A stretch of DNA of 64,000 nucleotides from Enterobacter sp. R4-368 (GTDB lineage Bacteria; Pseudomonadota; Gammaproteobacteria; Enterobacterales; Enterobacteriaceae). Under the pieces are notes generated by a model. That model was not told the origin of the DNA, ran no database searches, and saw only the letters and a list, made by a program, of their open reading frames with translations. Shown here in pieces: positions 20,197 to 30,623 of the stretch. Made by a program: the position numbers and the translations under genes. Position 1 is the stretch's first letter, and every line of letters starts with the position of its first letter. Location: NCBI RefSeq assembly GCF_000410515.1, contig NC_021500.1:248001-312000 (forward strand), read 5' to 3'.

Positions 20197-20522
20197 TGAA
20201 AGACGACAACAGCCGTCTGGTCTACTCGACCGAAACCGGGCGCATTGACGAGCCAAAAGAGCAACATACACGTCCGAAAGGTGATGGTGTTGTACGTATC
20301 CAGCGCCAGACCAGCGGCCGCAAAGGCAAAGGCGTGTGCCTGATAACCGGCATTGATGAAGATGATGAAGCACTGGCTAAGCTGGCCGCAGAATTAAAGA
20401 AAAAATGCGGCTGCGGTGGTTCGGTGAAAGAGGGCGTCATTGAGATCCAGGGCGACAAACGTGATTTACTCAAATCATTGCTGGAAGCCAAAGGGATGAA
20501 AGTGAAATTAGCGGGTGGTTAA
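20196..20522 (+). CDS. yciH: SUI1/eIF1-family protein YciH
   Basis: A 108-residue bacterial homologue of eukaryotic initiation factor eIF1. The SUI1 core runs from about residue 32 to the end (GKGVCLITGID, KKKCGCGGSVKEG, IEIQGDKRD). In E. coli it affects translation-initiation fidelity and is thought to act at the small ribosomal subunit, but it is dispensable. Coupled to pyrF. Confidence 0.94.
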   Translation: MKDDNSRLVYSTETGRIDEPKEQHTRPKGDGVVRIQRQTSGRKGKGVCLITGIDEDDEALAKLAAELKKKCGCGGSVKEGVIEIQGDKRDLLKSLLEAKGMKVKLAGG

Positions 20523-20535
20523 ACCTGAATACAGA

Positions 20536-20561
20536 AAGGCCGCGGTTATTACCGCGGCCTT
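20536..20561 (+). terminator. yciH terminator
   Basis: An 11-bp stem AAGGCCGCGGT/ACCGCGGCCTT with a TATT loop. The following tract is only AT-rich (ATTATT). Confidence 0.8.
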
Positions 20562-20633
20562 ATTATTTACACTGTGAAACGTAGACCTGAAAAAGAAAGT
20601 ATTATTTTTTATTGTCGCCGTTTAAATGACCAA

Positions 20634-20855
20634 TTACTTACCAACCTGGTGACCGATGATACCGCCGACAGCTGCACCACCCAGCGTACCGAGCGTGCTA
20701 CCATCCGTCAGCACAGCACCACCAAGCGCACCCGCACCCGCACCGATTGCGGTATTACGATCGCGTTTAGACCAGTGACCACAAGCGCTCAGAGACATTG
20801 CCAGGGTAACTGCCAGTACTGCTGCGGCCATTTTTTTGCTTGTTAACATCATCAT
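20634..20855 (-). CDS. osmB: Osmotically inducible lipoprotein OsmB
   Basis: A 73-residue precursor with a lipoprotein signal: a basic start (SKK), a hydrophobic core and the lipobox LSAC with lipidated Cys at residue 25. The mature part is a glycine-zipper (GAGAGALGGAVL, GGAAVGGIIG). Three consecutive ATGs follow AGGAG; the first or second is best spaced. A sigma-S-like -10 lies upstream (20899-20905), in line with osmotic and stationary-phase induction known for E. coli. Confidence 0.95.
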   Translation of the reverse strand: MMMLTSKKMAAAVLAVTLAMSLSACGHWSKRDRNTAIGAGAGALGGAVLTDGSTLGTLGGAAVGGIIGHQVGK

Positions 20856-20898
20856 ACTTTCTCCTGAATAATCGATTCACGGAAGAATGTTCTCTTTA

Positions 20899-20905
20899 AG
20901 TATAG
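20899..20905 (-). promoter_or_regulatory. Probable sigma-S -10 element of osmB
   Basis: Minus strand CTATACT followed by TAA matches the sigma-S-preferred -10. It is about 44 bp before the osmB start. The upstream region to 21109 is otherwise without a gene. Confidence 0.65.
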
Positions 20906-21109
20906 TGCCTGTGAGCGGACCTAAAGATTCCCCGTGAAACCTTGCTGCGCAGGTGTAATTCAATCACGTCAGTGATAGTCACTTCCTGTTATATCGCTAA
21001 TAATAATTTTACGCGCAGACCGGTAACAAGACAGGTAAATAGTCTTAATCGAAACGTCAGAATAGTCTCAGATATGAGGGAGATAGCCCGCGCCGGCGGG
21101 CTAACAGGA

Positions 21110-21868
21110 TTAGCGAAACCCGCCAGTGTTAACGATATCGACAATCAGGCCTTTTTGCTGCAGTTGAAGATGTGCTTCCGGCTTAAGGGCTGAATCGGTG
21201 ATCACCCGCTGAAATCGTTCATCGGGGCCAAGCGTATAAGGATGGACTACGCCAAACTTGGAGCTATCGGTGAGCACAATCGCTTCGCTGCCTTTTTCCA
21301 GCACAGCATTGACCACGTCAGTACGCATCATGTCGCGCCCGGTAAAACCCGTTTCCGGTTGCCAGCCATCGATCCCGATAAAAGCTTTGCTGAAATGCAC
21401 CTGCTGAATGTACTGGCGCGTCAGCGGGCCGACCATGCTTTCACTCTTTTTCTGATAAATGCCGCCAAGCAGGATCACTTCACATAACGCTTCTTTAAGC
21501 AGATGAGCTATATAGCTGCTCACAGTGATAATGGTGATATCACGCTGTTCGCCCAGTTTACGGGCGAGGAGGGCGTTACTGCTGCCATTTTCAATAAACA
21601 CGGTTTCACCTGAACTCACCAGCGATGCTGCAAAATCAGCCAAATCACGCTTCACGGTGTAGTTGTTCATCATGCGTGTTTCTACATCGTCACTGTCCAG
21701 CGGCACAGCAAAACCATGCGTACGGCGCAAATAGCTTTGTTTTTCGAGCGTATTCAGATCCTGACGAATCGTGACTTCAGATACCCCGGTCATACGCGCG
21801 AGGTCTGTAACACTCATTTGGCCCTTGTCGATGACCGTCTGCAAAATAAGTTGTTGTCGGGAATTCAT
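21110..21868 (-). CDS. yciT: DeoR-family transcriptional regulator YciT
   Basis: A 252-residue DeoR-type regulator. The N-terminal helix-turn-helix is [21 protein letters not shown], with the recognition helix near residues 30-40. The C-terminal sugar-phosphate-like sensor domain has [16 protein letters not shown] and ITDS. E. coli YciT is linked to osmotic-stress genes, but its effector is unknown. The start at MNSRQQ was chosen by family match; an ATG two codons earlier is equally readable. Confidence 0.93.
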   Translation of the reverse strand: MNSRQQLILQTVIDKGQMSVTDLARMTGVSEVTIRQDLNTLEKQSYLRRTHGFAVPLDSDDVETRMMNNYTVKRDLADFAASLVSSGETVFIENGSSNALLARKLGEQRDITIITVSSYIAHLLKEALCEVILLGGIYQKKSESMVGPLTRQYIQQVHFSKAFIGIDGWQPETGFTGRDMMRTDVVNAVLEKGSEAIVLTDSSKFGVVHPYTLGPDERFQRVITDSALKPEAHLQLQQKGLIVDIVNTGGFR

Positions 21869-21961
21869 AGCCACATATTTCGAATAATGGTTTGAAGAAA
21901 GGGAATCGCCAGTACGCGCGTCGCATTCCCGGCTGCCGCGTCATGGCGAAAATAAGGGTAG

Positions 21962-22144
21962 TTAAATTTCCCAGGGTGTTTTCGGCGCACCAGAAGAGGC
22001 CGCTTTATCGTTGTTATCGAGATCCAATAATTCCGCCTTCAAAATTTCCAGGTTACGAATGGCGGATTGGTAATCCCCCGCAACCAGAATATCCAGAACG
22101 GTATCTATCCGGCCGGCAAGGTGTTTCACGTCGATGTCTGCCAT
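21962..22144 (-). CDS. yciZ: Small protein YciZ (UPF0509)
   Basis: A 60-residue soluble protein, mostly helical, with the conserved stretch [18 protein letters not shown] and the C-terminal PWEI of E. coli YciZ. The start at 22144 follows AAGGTG; a longer reading back to 22267 has no family support. Function unknown. Divergent from rpfF. Confidence 0.9.
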   Translation of the reverse strand: MADIDVKHLAGRIDTVLDILVAGDYQSAIRNLEILKAELLDLDNNDKAASSGAPKTPWEI

Positions 22145-22337
22145 ACCTTCACCTTTATGTCGAAAAACGAATGAATTCAATGATGCAGAAAACAGTTTAA
22201 AAAGAGAAGGAAAAAAAGGAAATCTCAAAAACTTATAAGCGCCAATTATATATTCATTACGCAACAAAGAGCTGGCTCTGGCGGTGGATTAGTCTTGCAG
22301 TGCGCGCAATGCGCTTTTATTACCGGAGGATAAAGCA

Positions 22338-23204
22338 ATGACGATTATCAACCAGACCACCTGCAAACTGTTTACTGACGAAGAACGCTTTACGCAGCTT
22401 TCTGGCTATTACGAGGAGGAGCGCCGTACCGTGTGGATGATGCTGCGCGCCAGGCCAAGACCTTGCTTCAACCATGCGTTAATTGAGGAGATCATGAATA
22501 TTTCCTGGCTTGTCCGACAAGCGGGATTTGCCGTTGATTTTTGGGTAACCGGATCGTTAGTCCCCGGCATGTTCAACACCGGCGGCGATCTACAATTTTT
22601 TGTTGATTGTATCAAGAATGGTCGACGCGAAGCCCTGCGCGCCTATGCCCGCGCCTGCGTGGATTGCGTTCACGCCGCGTCAAGAGGGTTTGACACGGGA
22701 GCCATCTCGCTGGCGATGGTCGAAGGCAGTGCGCTCGGAGGCGGTTTCGAAGCCGCGCTGGCGCACCATTTCGTGCTGGCGCAGCGCGACGCACGACTCG
22801 GTTTCCCGGAAATCGCCTTCAATCTTTTTCCCGGTATGGGCGCGTACTCACTGGTGGCGCGTCGTTCGGGAATGAAACTGGCGGAAGAGCTGATCTACAA
22901 AGGGGAGTCGCACGCGGCAGAGTGGTATGAAGCGCAAGGGCTGGTGGATGTCTCTTTCGAATCCGGGCAGGGGTTCCTTGCGACACGTACCTTTATCGAT
23001 ACCCTGCAACCCCGGTTAAACGGTGTGCGGGCAATGCTGCGCGCCCGCCAGCGCGTTTTGCAGTTACCGCGCAGTGAACTGATGGACATTACCGAAGACT
23101 GGGTGGACTCGGCTTTCTGTTTGCAACCGAAAGATATTGCTTATATGGAACGTTTAGTCCTGTTACAGGATCGCCACGCTGCGGTGGCACTGAAAGCGGG
23201 CTAA
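22338..23204 (+). CDS. rpfF: DSF synthase RpfF (crotonase fold)
   Basis: A 288-residue enoyl-CoA hydratase-like enzyme of the RpfF/BCAM0581 type. This type makes cis-2-unsaturated fatty-acid quorum signals (DSF/BDSF) from acyl-ACP. The two catalytic glutamates are at E138 ([14 protein letters not shown]) and E158 ([19 protein letters not shown]), 20 residues apart as in Xanthomonas RpfF. GGAGG precedes the ATG. E. coli K-12 lacks this gene here, between yciZ and pdeR. It is convergent with rpfR and the 3' ends overlap by 4 bp, the Cronobacter-type rpfF/rpfR layout. Product chain length cannot be read from sequence. Confidence 0.93.
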   Translation: MTIINQTTCKLFTDEERFTQLSGYYEEERRTVWMMLRARPRPCFNHALIEEIMNISWLVRQAGFAVDFWVTGSLVPGMFNTGGDLQFFVDCIKNGRREALRAYARACVDCVHAASRGFDTGAISLAMVEGSALGGGFEAALAHHFVLAQRDARLGFPEIAFNLFPGMGAYSLVARRSGMKLAEELIYKGESHAAEWYEAQGLVDVSFESGQGFLATRTFIDTLQPRLNGVRAMLRARQRVLQLPRSELMDITEDWVDSAFCLQPKDIAYMERLVLLQDRHAAVALKAG

Positions 23205-25192
23205 CGCGATTTACGTGCCTGATAACGCCTGAACCACCGCTCGAATACGGCAGCGGGCATTGGTTTGGCAAATAAAAAACCCTGCCGTTCATTGACGCCA
23301 TTCTTTGTAAGAAAGGCGTCTTCTTTTGCATTCTCCACACCTTCAGCAATCACCTGCAAATTAAGCGCTTGTGCGACGGCGACAATCGCCCGCACCAGTG
23401 ATTGCGATATTGGCTGCTTATGGACTTCACGGACAAAAGATTGATCGAGTTTGATAGCGTCCAGCGGAAAACGCGCCAGTTGTGACAGGGACGAGTAACC
23501 TGTGCCGAAGTCATCAAGATGCACCTGCGCGCCCAGCGCACTGAATTGCTGAATAACCGACAACGCCAGCTCCTCGTTTTCAATCAAGCAGCTCTCGGTC
23601 AGCTCCACATCAATTGGGCAATATTCAAATTTAAGATCCAGCAGCGCTTGTTTCAGATCGCTGAAAATTGTCTGATCCGCCAGTTGGCGCGCAGAGACGT
23701 TTACCGCTACGCGCACAAATATGCCTTTGTCGCGCCATTTCGCCACTTGCCGCACCACATCCAGCATGACCCAGCGCCCCAGCGGCACAATCAAACCTGA
23801 CTCTTCAGCATAGGAGATAAAGTCCAGCGGCGGGATCAGGCCGCGCTCCGGCGATTGCCAGCGGACCAGCGCTTCAAGGCTGCGCACTTCGCCGCGCCAG
23901 GTGATCTTGGGCTGGTAATGAATCACCAGTTGCTCTTTTTCCAGCGCTTTACGCAGATTGGTATCGAGCCATAAATATTCAAATACGCGTTGATTCATTT
24001 CCGGCGAGAAGACGCAAAACTTGCCGCGGCCACTCTCTTTAGCGGTATACATCGCCGTGTCGGCGTTGCGGATCACGCTTTCCCGGTCATTACCGTGCTG
24101 CGGAGCCAGCGAAATGCCCAGCGAACAGCCGGTGTAAACTTCAATAAGGCCGATACGGAAAGGCTGGCGTAAACGGGTCAGAATGCGCGATGCCATCGCT
24201 TCCAGCAGGCTCTGTGAAGTGTCTGTTGCCAGTACGATAAACTCATCGCCGCCGAGCCTTGCAAGCACCTGGCCTTCGTCCAGACAACTCAATATGGCCA
24301 GCGCGACCGCCTGCAAGAGTTGATCGCCGAACATATGCCCATAGGCATCATTCACTTTTTTAAAATTATCCAGATCAAGATAGACAATGCCGACCTGCGT
24401 TTCCCCGCGCGCGCTTATCGCATCGCTAATTAACTCATGAATAGCGTTGCGATTGGGTAAACCCGTCACCGTATCGGTGTTGGCGAGAACCCGCAAACGC
24501 TCTTGCGCACGCCGCTCTTCGGTAATATCCGTACCGGAGCAGATGAGGTAAATTTCATTTTTACCGCTGCCGCTGTGAACAAACTTATTGCGAAACAGAA
24601 ATAAACGCTGGCCTTTACGGGTTTTAACCCAGCGTTCCACTTCATATGGCCTACCGTCACGGAAAAAACCGCTGATATTACGTTTTGAAGCCACCGCTTC
24701 GCTGCGGCTCATAAACAGTTTAAAAACGTTTTGCCCGATGACCTCTTGCTCTTTCATGCCGGTGTATTCTTCGCTCAGGCGATTAAAACGCTGAATATTC
24801 CCGTGCTTATCGAGGATCACAATCACTGAATTCGCTTCGGAAACAACTTGCTCTGCGAAGGAGAGGCCTTGCACCAGATCGCGGGCTACTGACTTGGTAT
24901 CGTGCCAGGCCGATGCGCTACCCGCCCAGGCTTTGCGGGATATTTTCCTGCCGACAAGGTGCACGGCAACGTCCTCGCCGAATAAAGAGAGATGCATCGT
25001 GAGGCTGGACGTGATGACCGTCATTTCGCGGATCCGCGCTGCTTGCTCGTCGCTCAGCGCAACAACCTGGCTGACATCGGCGTTTTCGTCCGGAGCAAAG
25101 TGCAGTGCGTTACTGTCGGCGGTTAAACGCCAAAAGGGGCTTGTCGAACCCAGATAGCGAAACAGCAGGTTCTGTTCCTGAAAGTCTTTCAT
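23201..25192 (-). CDS. rpfR: DSF receptor / c-di-GMP enzyme RpfR (PdeR/YciR orthologue)
   Basis: 663 residues. An N-terminal domain (about 1-100, the RpfF-interaction region in characterised RpfR) is followed by a PAS sensor (about 110-230), a GGDEF domain with intact GGDEF at 314-318, and an EAL domain with EAL at 440-442. [22 protein letters not shown] and AEGVEN are all kept, so the phosphodiesterase should be active. No RxxD inhibitory site precedes GGDEF. In E. coli the orthologue PdeR (gmr) is a trigger enzyme acting on DgcM and MlrA. The 25192 ATG has GGGAGA upstream; a TTG four codons earlier was set aside. The adjacent rpfF supports a DSF-sensing role. Confidence 0.94.
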   Translation of the reverse strand: MKDFQEQNLLFRYLGSTSPFWRLTADSNALHFAPDENADVSQVVALSDEQAARIREMTVITSSLTMHLSLFGEDVAVHLVGRKISRKAWAGSASAWHDTKSVARDLVQGLSFAEQVVSEANSVIVILDKHGNIQRFNRLSEEYTGMKEQEVIGQNVFKLFMSRSEAVASKRNISGFFRDGRPYEVERWVKTRKGQRLFLFRNKFVHSGSGKNEIYLICSGTDITEERRAQERLRVLANTDTVTGLPNRNAIHELISDAISARGETQVGIVYLDLDNFKKVNDAYGHMFGDQLLQAVALAILSCLDEGQVLARLGGDEFIVLATDTSQSLLEAMASRILTRLRQPFRIGLIEVYTGCSLGISLAPQHGNDRESVIRNADTAMYTAKESGRGKFCVFSPEMNQRVFEYLWLDTNLRKALEKEQLVIHYQPKITWRGEVRSLEALVRWQSPERGLIPPLDFISYAEESGLIVPLGRWVMLDVVRQVAKWRDKGIFVRVAVNVSARQLADQTIFSDLKQALLDLKFEYCPIDVELTESCLIENEELALSVIQQFSALGAQVHLDDFGTGYSSLSQLARFPLDAIKLDQSFVREVHKQPISQSLVRAIVAVAQALNLQVIAEGVENAKEDAFLTKNGVNERQGFLFAKPMPAAVFERWFRRYQARKSR

Positions 25193-25204
25193 GCAATCTC
25201 CCAA

Positions 25205-25498
25205 CCCACATAAAAGCGCAACGGGTACACAATTTATTGACGGATAACCGCCTTTTTAAAGGGGGTAATCAGGCATGAACGTGTTGTTTCTTCTTGGAAT
25301 GTTTTGTTAAAACCCGGCCTGGTAGCGAAAAAATATCTGTAATAAATAGCATAAAGCCGCAGTAAACAAACAGTTGCCTGAGGTTTTATTGTGGCCGTTT
25401 TTGCAGGATTGTGTGAAGAATTCAGAAAAAAATGCGCGTGGCATCGCAACAGAAATTTGGCGCTTCCCAGGGCTGGAAAGCGCCATGATTAAAAAACG
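25205..25498. other. rpfR-rnb intergenic region
   Basis: About 290 bp, AT-rich, with no convincing gene. It should hold the rpfR promoter (minus strand, near 25200-25330) and the end of the rnb transcript. An imperfect stem GGCGCTT/AAGCGCC at about 25457-25486 reads into AAATTT on the minus strand and may terminate rnb. Confidence 0.4.
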
Positions 25499-27433
25499 TT
25501 ACAGCACCGGGCGGGCAATAACGCTGCGGGTTTCCATACGGACTTCCGCAATCGTGACATCAATAACGTCGGTCACTTTAAAGACGATTTCACCTTTAAT
25601 TTGCACGGTGCCATTTTCCTGGCTGCACACCAGCTCGTCGCGCACGGCATGAATAAACGGAGCCGGAATAAAGGCAACGGCACCATTATCCACCAGCCGT
25701 ACGCGCATACCGCCGCGGCTGACATCAATAATTTCTGCCGCGAAACGGGTATCGGTACCGGCTTTGTTTTGCAGGAAACGGGCGTAGAGCCAGTCGCCGA
25801 CATCGCGTTCCGCCATGCGGTTCAGGCGACGGCGCTCAGACATTTGCACCGTGGCATCGTCCTGTGGGCGCTTCGGCGTTTCGCCTTTGATAATCGCTTT
25901 CAGCAGGCGATGGTTGATCATGTCGCCGTACTTACGGATAGGCGAGGTCCAGGTCGCGTACGCTTCCAGGCCAAGACCAAAATGCGGGCCAGGTTCAACG
26001 CTGATTTCCGCGAAAGACTGGAAGCGGCGAATGCGGCTATCGAGGAAGCCTGAAGGCTGCGCATCCAGCTCGCGACGCAATTTGCAGAAACCTTCCAGCG
26101 TCAGCACTTCTTCGGCATCAACATGCATACCGTGCGTTTTCAGCATCGCGGCCAGTTGTTCGCTGTTCGCCGGGTCGAAACCAAGGTGCACGTTATAAAT
26201 GCCAAAGCCGAGCTTGTCGCGCAGTACGCGTGCAGCGCAGATATTGGCGGCAATCATTGACTCTTCAACAATGCGGTTAGCAATGCGGCGTGGCTCGGCA
26301 ACGATATCCAGCACTTCGCCTTTCTCGCCAAGTACAAAGCGGTAATCCGGACGGTCTTTAAATACCAGCGCGTGGTTCTGGCGCCATTGGGCGCGCAGCT
26401 GGCTGACGCGCTGCAGCAGACGGATCTGCGCCGCGATGGCATCGTTTGTTGGCTGCCAGTTACCGGTGTTTTCCAGCCAGTCGGAGACATCGTCATAAGC
26501 CAGTTTGGCTTTCGACTCAATGGTCGCCGCGAAAAATTCGATATTGTCTTTGATAGCGCCGTCTGCATCCAGCGTCATCCGACAAACCAGCGCCGGACGC
26601 ACTTCGTTGGCGCGCAGAGAGCAAAGATCGTCAGACAGCTCGCGCGGCAGCATAGGGATATTGAAACCCGGCAGATAGTTGGTGAAAGCGCGGATCTTCG
26701 CAGCCTCATCAAGCTTGCTGCCTTCGGCAATCCAGGCCGTAGGATCGGCAATTGCCACGGTCAGTTGCAGTTCGCCTTCAGCGGTCTGCGCAACATACAG
26801 CGCATCGTCCATATCTTCGGTGCTGGCGCTGTCGATGGTGACAAAATCCAGCGCGGTTAAATCCACACGCTGCAAGCCGTCATCCAGCATTTCGGTCCCC
26901 ACGCCATTTGGCGCTTCTTTTTCCAGATTGTGGCGCGCCAGGGTGACCCACCACGGCACAAAGTGGTCTTCAGCGAAGGTGATAAACTGCGTCAGTTCAG
27001 CGTAGAAACCGCGATCGCCTTTCAGCGGATGGCGACGCATTTCAGCGACGGCCCAGTCGCCCTCTTTGAAATCATGCTCAACGCCACGGGCGGCGCGGCA
27101 GGGGATAGCATCTTTTAGCAACGGATGATCCGGCACGATAGAGAGACGATCGTCTTTCTTTTGCACTTTGCCAACAAAACGGGTCAAGAACGGCTCGACC
27201 AGCTCTTCAGGCTCCGCGCTTTCACGGTCTTTATCGCTGTGGATGACGGCAATAATCTTGTCGCCGTGCATCACTTTCTTCATCTGCGGTGGCGGAATGA
27301 AGTAGCTTTTTTGCGCGTCGACTTCCAGAAATCCAAAGCCTTTTTCAGTGCCTTTTACAACACCTTCCGCACGCGGAGTTTGGGAATGAAGTTGCTGTTT
27401 AAGCTGCGCTAGCAGCGGGTTGTCCTGGAGCAT
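25499..27433 (-). CDS. rnb: Exoribonuclease II
   Basis: Processive 3'-5' exoribonuclease; 644 residues, identical in length to E. coli RNase II. Cold-shock domains at the N-terminus are followed by the RNB catalytic domain with D201, D207, D209 and D210 ([16 protein letters not shown]). A C-terminal S1 domain ends the protein. The RBS is weak, as the leader is AT-rich. Confidence 0.98.
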   Translation of the reverse strand: MLQDNPLLAQLKQQLHSQTPRAEGVVKGTEKGFGFLEVDAQKSYFIPPPQMKKVMHGDKIIAVIHSDKDRESAEPEELVEPFLTRFVGKVQKKDDRLSIVPDHPLLKDAIPCRAARGVEHDFKEGDWAVAEMRRHPLKGDRGFYAELTQFITFAEDHFVPWWVTLARHNLEKEAPNGVGTEMLDDGLQRVDLTALDFVTIDSASTEDMDDALYVAQTAEGELQLTVAIADPTAWIAEGSKLDEAAKIRAFTNYLPGFNIPMLPRELSDDLCSLRANEVRPALVCRMTLDADGAIKDNIEFFAATIESKAKLAYDDVSDWLENTGNWQPTNDAIAAQIRLLQRVSQLRAQWRQNHALVFKDRPDYRFVLGEKGEVLDIVAEPRRIANRIVEESMIAANICAARVLRDKLGFGIYNVHLGFDPANSEQLAAMLKTHGMHVDAEEVLTLEGFCKLRRELDAQPSGFLDSRIRRFQSFAEISVEPGPHFGLGLEAYATWTSPIRKYGDMINHRLLKAIIKGETPKRPQDDATVQMSERRRLNRMAERDVGDWLYARFLQNKAGTDTRFAAEIIDVSRGGMRVRLVDNGAVAFIPAPFIHAVRDELVCSQENGTVQIKGEIVFKVTDVIDVTIAEVRMETRSVIARPVL

Positions 27434-27570
27434 AATTATGTATTTTCGTGGCTAAAAGAGCGGCTGACAGTTTTACGCGATTCTTCCTGCTGCGGCAAGC
27501 GCTGTTTCAGCAAAATCATGCTGCGCAACCAGTGGCAAGAGCACTTACGCTGCTCTATACCCGCCTGCGG

Positions 27571-28728
27571 CTACACGCTTTGCCCGAGGGCGATATGCAG
27601 CCGGTTTAACCAGCCATTTAGCGCACAAGCGACAAGCAAGCTCATTGCCGCCTGGCGGCTGTAGCCATGCTCCTCAAGCTGTAAAAATTGCGCGGGGCTG
27701 AACCTGTCCGGCGCGCAGGTAAGCATCTGAACGGCTTGCACCAGAGCGCTCTCTTTGTTTTTCCCTGCCAGCACACGATTGAGCTCGCGGCTGCCGGCGC
27801 GCAGCGCCTGCGCCAGTAACTCATCGTCACTGCCACGTTGCACTTGTTGGGTAAAACAGCTCGTGCTGCCGTTGAGGCGCGCGGTGTAGGCCGCCACCAG
27901 CCAGCTCTGCTGTTTATTGGGGCTGATTTTAGCCACCTGTTCGCTCATTTCGCCAAGCTCATTGAGCAGCAGATGTTCATGGGCCAACAAGGGGGCAAGC
28001 AGGCGTAGTTCCGGCAGCGGTTGCCAGCGCGCAAGTGACTCCATTTGCGGCGCATTTGCAGTACGTAAATCGACACTATCAATACCGGGTTGCCATTCAG
28101 TGGCGGTATCGCTAAAAAGCGCGGCGTCCGCTTCTTGCTGGGTTTCCATACCGGGTATAAACCGCACCGGTTGGCCGAGCGATGCCTGCAGGGCGGCGAC
28201 AACGCGCGCCTGGAAAGCAACAAAGCCGATAATCTGATTGATGATCACCAGGTCATACAGCGTTAATCCTACGTCTTCTAATTGTTGTCGCGCACGTGCG
28301 TCAATAACCGAGGGAGAGGCGGCAAGCTGCCGCGCATGTTGGGTAATTTGCGCCAGTCGGTAGTTGCTTTCCCGTGACGAGTCCGGGCCGGATAACGGTG
28401 CCAGCCGCGCGGCGTAGTGATTGCATAACCGTTGAACGCCGAAAACCTGCGCCGCCGTAAGGGCGGTGCTGAGGCGATCATAGGCGCTGAAAGTGCGTAA
28501 ACGGCTGGTGTTTACACGCTGCGGAAATAGCAGGGCATAGATTTTTCGTGCGGACGAAACAATGCCTTCAAGGTCGGTTTTTTGTTTCTCCGGCAGGGCG
28601 AGGTCGAGCAGAAAAGGGTCGTTTACTGTGGCCGCTTCGGGAACTAACGGTAGCGCATGTGCCCGGCTGGCACTCGACTGGGTCTCATGATACCAGTGGC
28701 TTTTGCCTTCAATCCGGCGTTGTTCCAT
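27571..28728 (-). CDS. yciW: YciW, AhpD-like/CMD-domain protein linked to cysteine metabolism
   Basis: 385 residues, slightly longer than E. coli YciW. It contains carboxymuconolactone-decarboxylase-like helical segments (LTLYDLVIINQIIGFVAFQARVVAALQ), but a classical CxxC redox pair is not evident. E. coli yciW is reported to be CysB-controlled and to affect cysteine/methionine metabolism; the biochemical activity is uncertain. The RBS is AAGGA. It is followed on the same strand by rnb after 137 bp that show no gene. Confidence 0.85.
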   Translation of the reverse strand: MEQRRIEGKSHWYHETQSSASRAHALPLVPEAATVNDPFLLDLALPEKQKTDLEGIVSSARKIYALLFPQRVNTSRLRTFSAYDRLSTALTAAQVFGVQRLCNHYAARLAPLSGPDSSRESNYRLAQITQHARQLAASPSVIDARARQQLEDVGLTLYDLVIINQIIGFVAFQARVVAALQASLGQPVRFIPGMETQQEADAALFSDTATEWQPGIDSVDLRTANAPQMESLARWQPLPELRLLAPLLAHEHLLLNELGEMSEQVAKISPNKQQSWLVAAYTARLNGSTSCFTQQVQRGSDDELLAQALRAGSRELNRVLAGKNKESALVQAVQMLTCAPDRFSPAQFLQLEEHGYSRQAAMSLLVACALNGWLNRLHIALGQSV

Positions 28729-28753
28729 GGTCGTTCCTTGGTCTGAAAGTGGC

Positions 28754-28797
28754 GATCCGGATACGACGGCATATCATTGTCGCCGGATCTTTTTTGC
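28754..28797 (+). terminator. Plus-strand terminator-like hairpin upstream of yciW
   Basis: GATCCGG, about 20-nt loop, CCGGATC and six T, reading on the plus strand though both neighbours (fabI, yciW) are on the minus. It may shield yciW from antisense transcription or be part of its regulatory region. Structure is seen; role is inferred. Confidence 0.4.
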
Positions 28798-28871
28798 TGC
28801 TTAATCCTGGCGTAATGACGGAGAGGGATGAAAGATTGTTAGGTGATAATAAATATCAGAATGGCATATCG

Positions 28872-28898
28872 AAAAACGCCCCTTCAGAAGAAGGGGCG
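28872..28898 (-). terminator. fabI terminator
   Basis: Minus-strand CGCCCCTTC, 4-nt loop, GAAGGGGCG and five T, 8 bp past the fabI stop. Confidence 0.9.
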
Positions 28899-28905
28899 GT
28901 GGGGA

Positions 28906-29694
28906 TTATTTAATTTCCAGCTCGTTCATGGCGGCGATATTGAAGCCACCGTCAACATGAACCACTTCACCGGAGATACCGGCAGAGAGATCGGAGCACA
29001 GGAACGCGGCGGAGTTACCGACGTCCTCAATGGTCACAGTGCGGCGAATCGGGGTAACCGCTTCGCAATGTGCCAGCATTTTACGGAAATCTTTAATGCC
29101 AGAGGCGGCCAGTGTGCGGATCGGACCGGCGGAGATACCGTTGACACGCACGCCTTCCGGACCCATCGCGTTCGCCATATAGCGGACGTTTGCTTCCAGA
29201 GAAGCTTTTGCCAGACCCATTACGTTGTAGTTCGGGATCGCACGCTCAGCGCCCAGATAAGAGAGCGTCAGCAGCGCTGAACCCGGATTCAGCATTTCGC
29301 GGCAGGCTTTCGCCATCGCCACAAAGCTGTAGGAGCTGATGTCGTGGGCGATTTTAAAGCCTTCGCGGGTTACCGCGTTCACGTAGTCGCCATCCAGCTG
29401 ATCGCCCGGTGCGAAACCAATGGAGTGAACGAAACCGTCAAACTTCGGCCAGCTTTTCGCCAGGTCGGTGAACAGGGCGTCGATGCTTTCATCTTTAGCG
29501 ACATCACATTCCAGAACGATGCTGGAACCCAGCTGGGCGGCAAACTCTTCAACGCGGCCTTTCAGCTTGTCGTTCTGGTAGGTGAATGCCAGCTCAGCGC
29601 CTTCGCGGTGCATAGCCTGTGCGATGCCGTATGCGATGGACAGTTTGCTGGCGACGCCAGTAACCAGAATGCGCTTACCGGAAAGAAAACCCAT
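28906..29694 (-). CDS. fabI: Enoyl-[acyl-carrier-protein] reductase (NADH)
   Basis: Final reduction in each cycle of fatty-acid elongation; target of triclosan and isoniazid-like diazaborines. 262 residues. The catalytic Y146, Y156 and K163 are in place ([22 protein letters not shown]). Residues G93, M159 and F203, where resistance changes are known in E. coli, look wild type at least at G93 and M159. The AAGGA leader is kept. An in-frame extension to 29733 is not supported. Confidence 0.98.
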   Translation of the reverse strand: MGFLSGKRILVTGVASKLSIAYGIAQAMHREGAELAFTYQNDKLKGRVEEFAAQLGSSIVLECDVAKDESIDALFTDLAKSWPKFDGFVHSIGFAPGDQLDGDYVNAVTREGFKIAHDISSYSFVAMAKACREMLNPGSALLTLSYLGAERAIPNYNVMGLAKASLEANVRYMANAMGPEGVRVNGISAGPIRTLAASGIKDFRKMLAHCEAVTPIRRTVTIEDVGNSAAFLCSDLSAGISGEVVHVDGGFNIAAMNELEIK

Positions 29695-29731
29695 AGCTCT
29701 AATCCTTATATTCATTGTTGTGGCGAGCGCC

Positions 29732-29737
29732 ATTATA
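29732..29737 (-). promoter_or_regulatory. Probable fabI -10 element
   Basis: Minus-strand TATAAT 38 bp before the fabI ATG. The -35 at 17-bp spacing is poor (GCGTTT). Confidence 0.45.
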
Positions 29738-29815
29738 TGGGGCGATCGTCGTTAAAACGCGGCGATTCTATCATGAGTCGCCGGATGAGTTAATCCGACC
29801 ACTGAAACTATTGAA

Positions 29816-30622
29816 TCAGCGGTCTTTTCGCCAGGCATCGGCTGTTAACGCTTCGCCAAAATGCCCGGCAATTAAACGTTTTGTTAAATCGTGCAGCGGC
29901 GAGGCGAGCACATCGGCGGTGCTGCCGCGCTCGACGACTTCACCCTGATGCATAACCAAAACCTGATCGCTGATATGTTTCATCATGCCGATGTGCTGGG
30001 TGACATAAATATAAGAGATACCCTGTTTTTCCTGTAATTCCAGCATCAGATTAATTAACTGCGAACGCATCGACATATCCAGCGACGCCAGCGCTTCGTC
30101 AGCAATAATCACTTTCGGACGCAGGATTAACGCCCGCGCCAGCCCCAGGCGTTGTTTTTGCCCCGGTGCCAGCATATAGGGGTAATAACTGACATGATCC
30201 GGCAACAGGCCGACCATGCGCAGCGTTTCAAGAATGCGCTTCTGGCGGACTTCCGGCTCAAGATCCGTATTCAGGCGCAACGGGAAATCAAGGATTTGCG
30301 ACAGTCGCTGGCGCGGGTTCAGCGAGGTGGTTGGGTCCTGGAAAATCATGCGAATGTGCTGGCTGCGAAACGTGTAATCGCCGTAATGCAACGGTTTATC
30401 ATCTATCACCAGTTCGCCGGAAGACGGTTCGACCATTCCGGCCAGCATTTTCGCCAGCGTCGATTTACCGGAGCCGTTCTCACCAATAATCGCCAGCGTC
30501 TGTTTTTCCCGCAGGGTAAAGCTCAGCGGTTTAACCGCTTCAACCGTCTGGCGGCGGAACCAGCCGGTGCGATAACGGAAGGTTTTGCTCAGATTGCGCA
30601 CTTCAAGCAAGGTTTCGACCAT
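29816..30622 (-). CDS. sapF: SapF, ABC transporter ATPase
   Basis: 268-residue ATP-binding subunit of the Sap transporter. Walker A is GENGSGKST, the degenerate signature is MLAPGQKQRLGLARAL, and Walker B is VIIADEALASLD. With SapD it energises SapBC. The ATG at 30622 lies one base after the sapD stop; a GTG three codons earlier would overlap sapD. Confidence 0.96.
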   Translation of the reverse strand: MVETLLEVRNLSKTFRYRTGWFRRQTVEAVKPLSFTLREKQTLAIIGENGSGKSTLAKMLAGMVEPSSGELVIDDKPLHYGDYTFRSQHIRMIFQDPTTSLNPRQRLSQILDFPLRLNTDLEPEVRQKRILETLRMVGLLPDHVSYYPYMLAPGQKQRLGLARALILRPKVIIADEALASLDMSMRSQLINLMLELQEKQGISYIYVTQHIGMMKHISDQVLVMHQGEVVERGSTADVLASPLHDLTKRLIAGHFGEALTADAWRKDR

Positions 30623-30623
30623 C

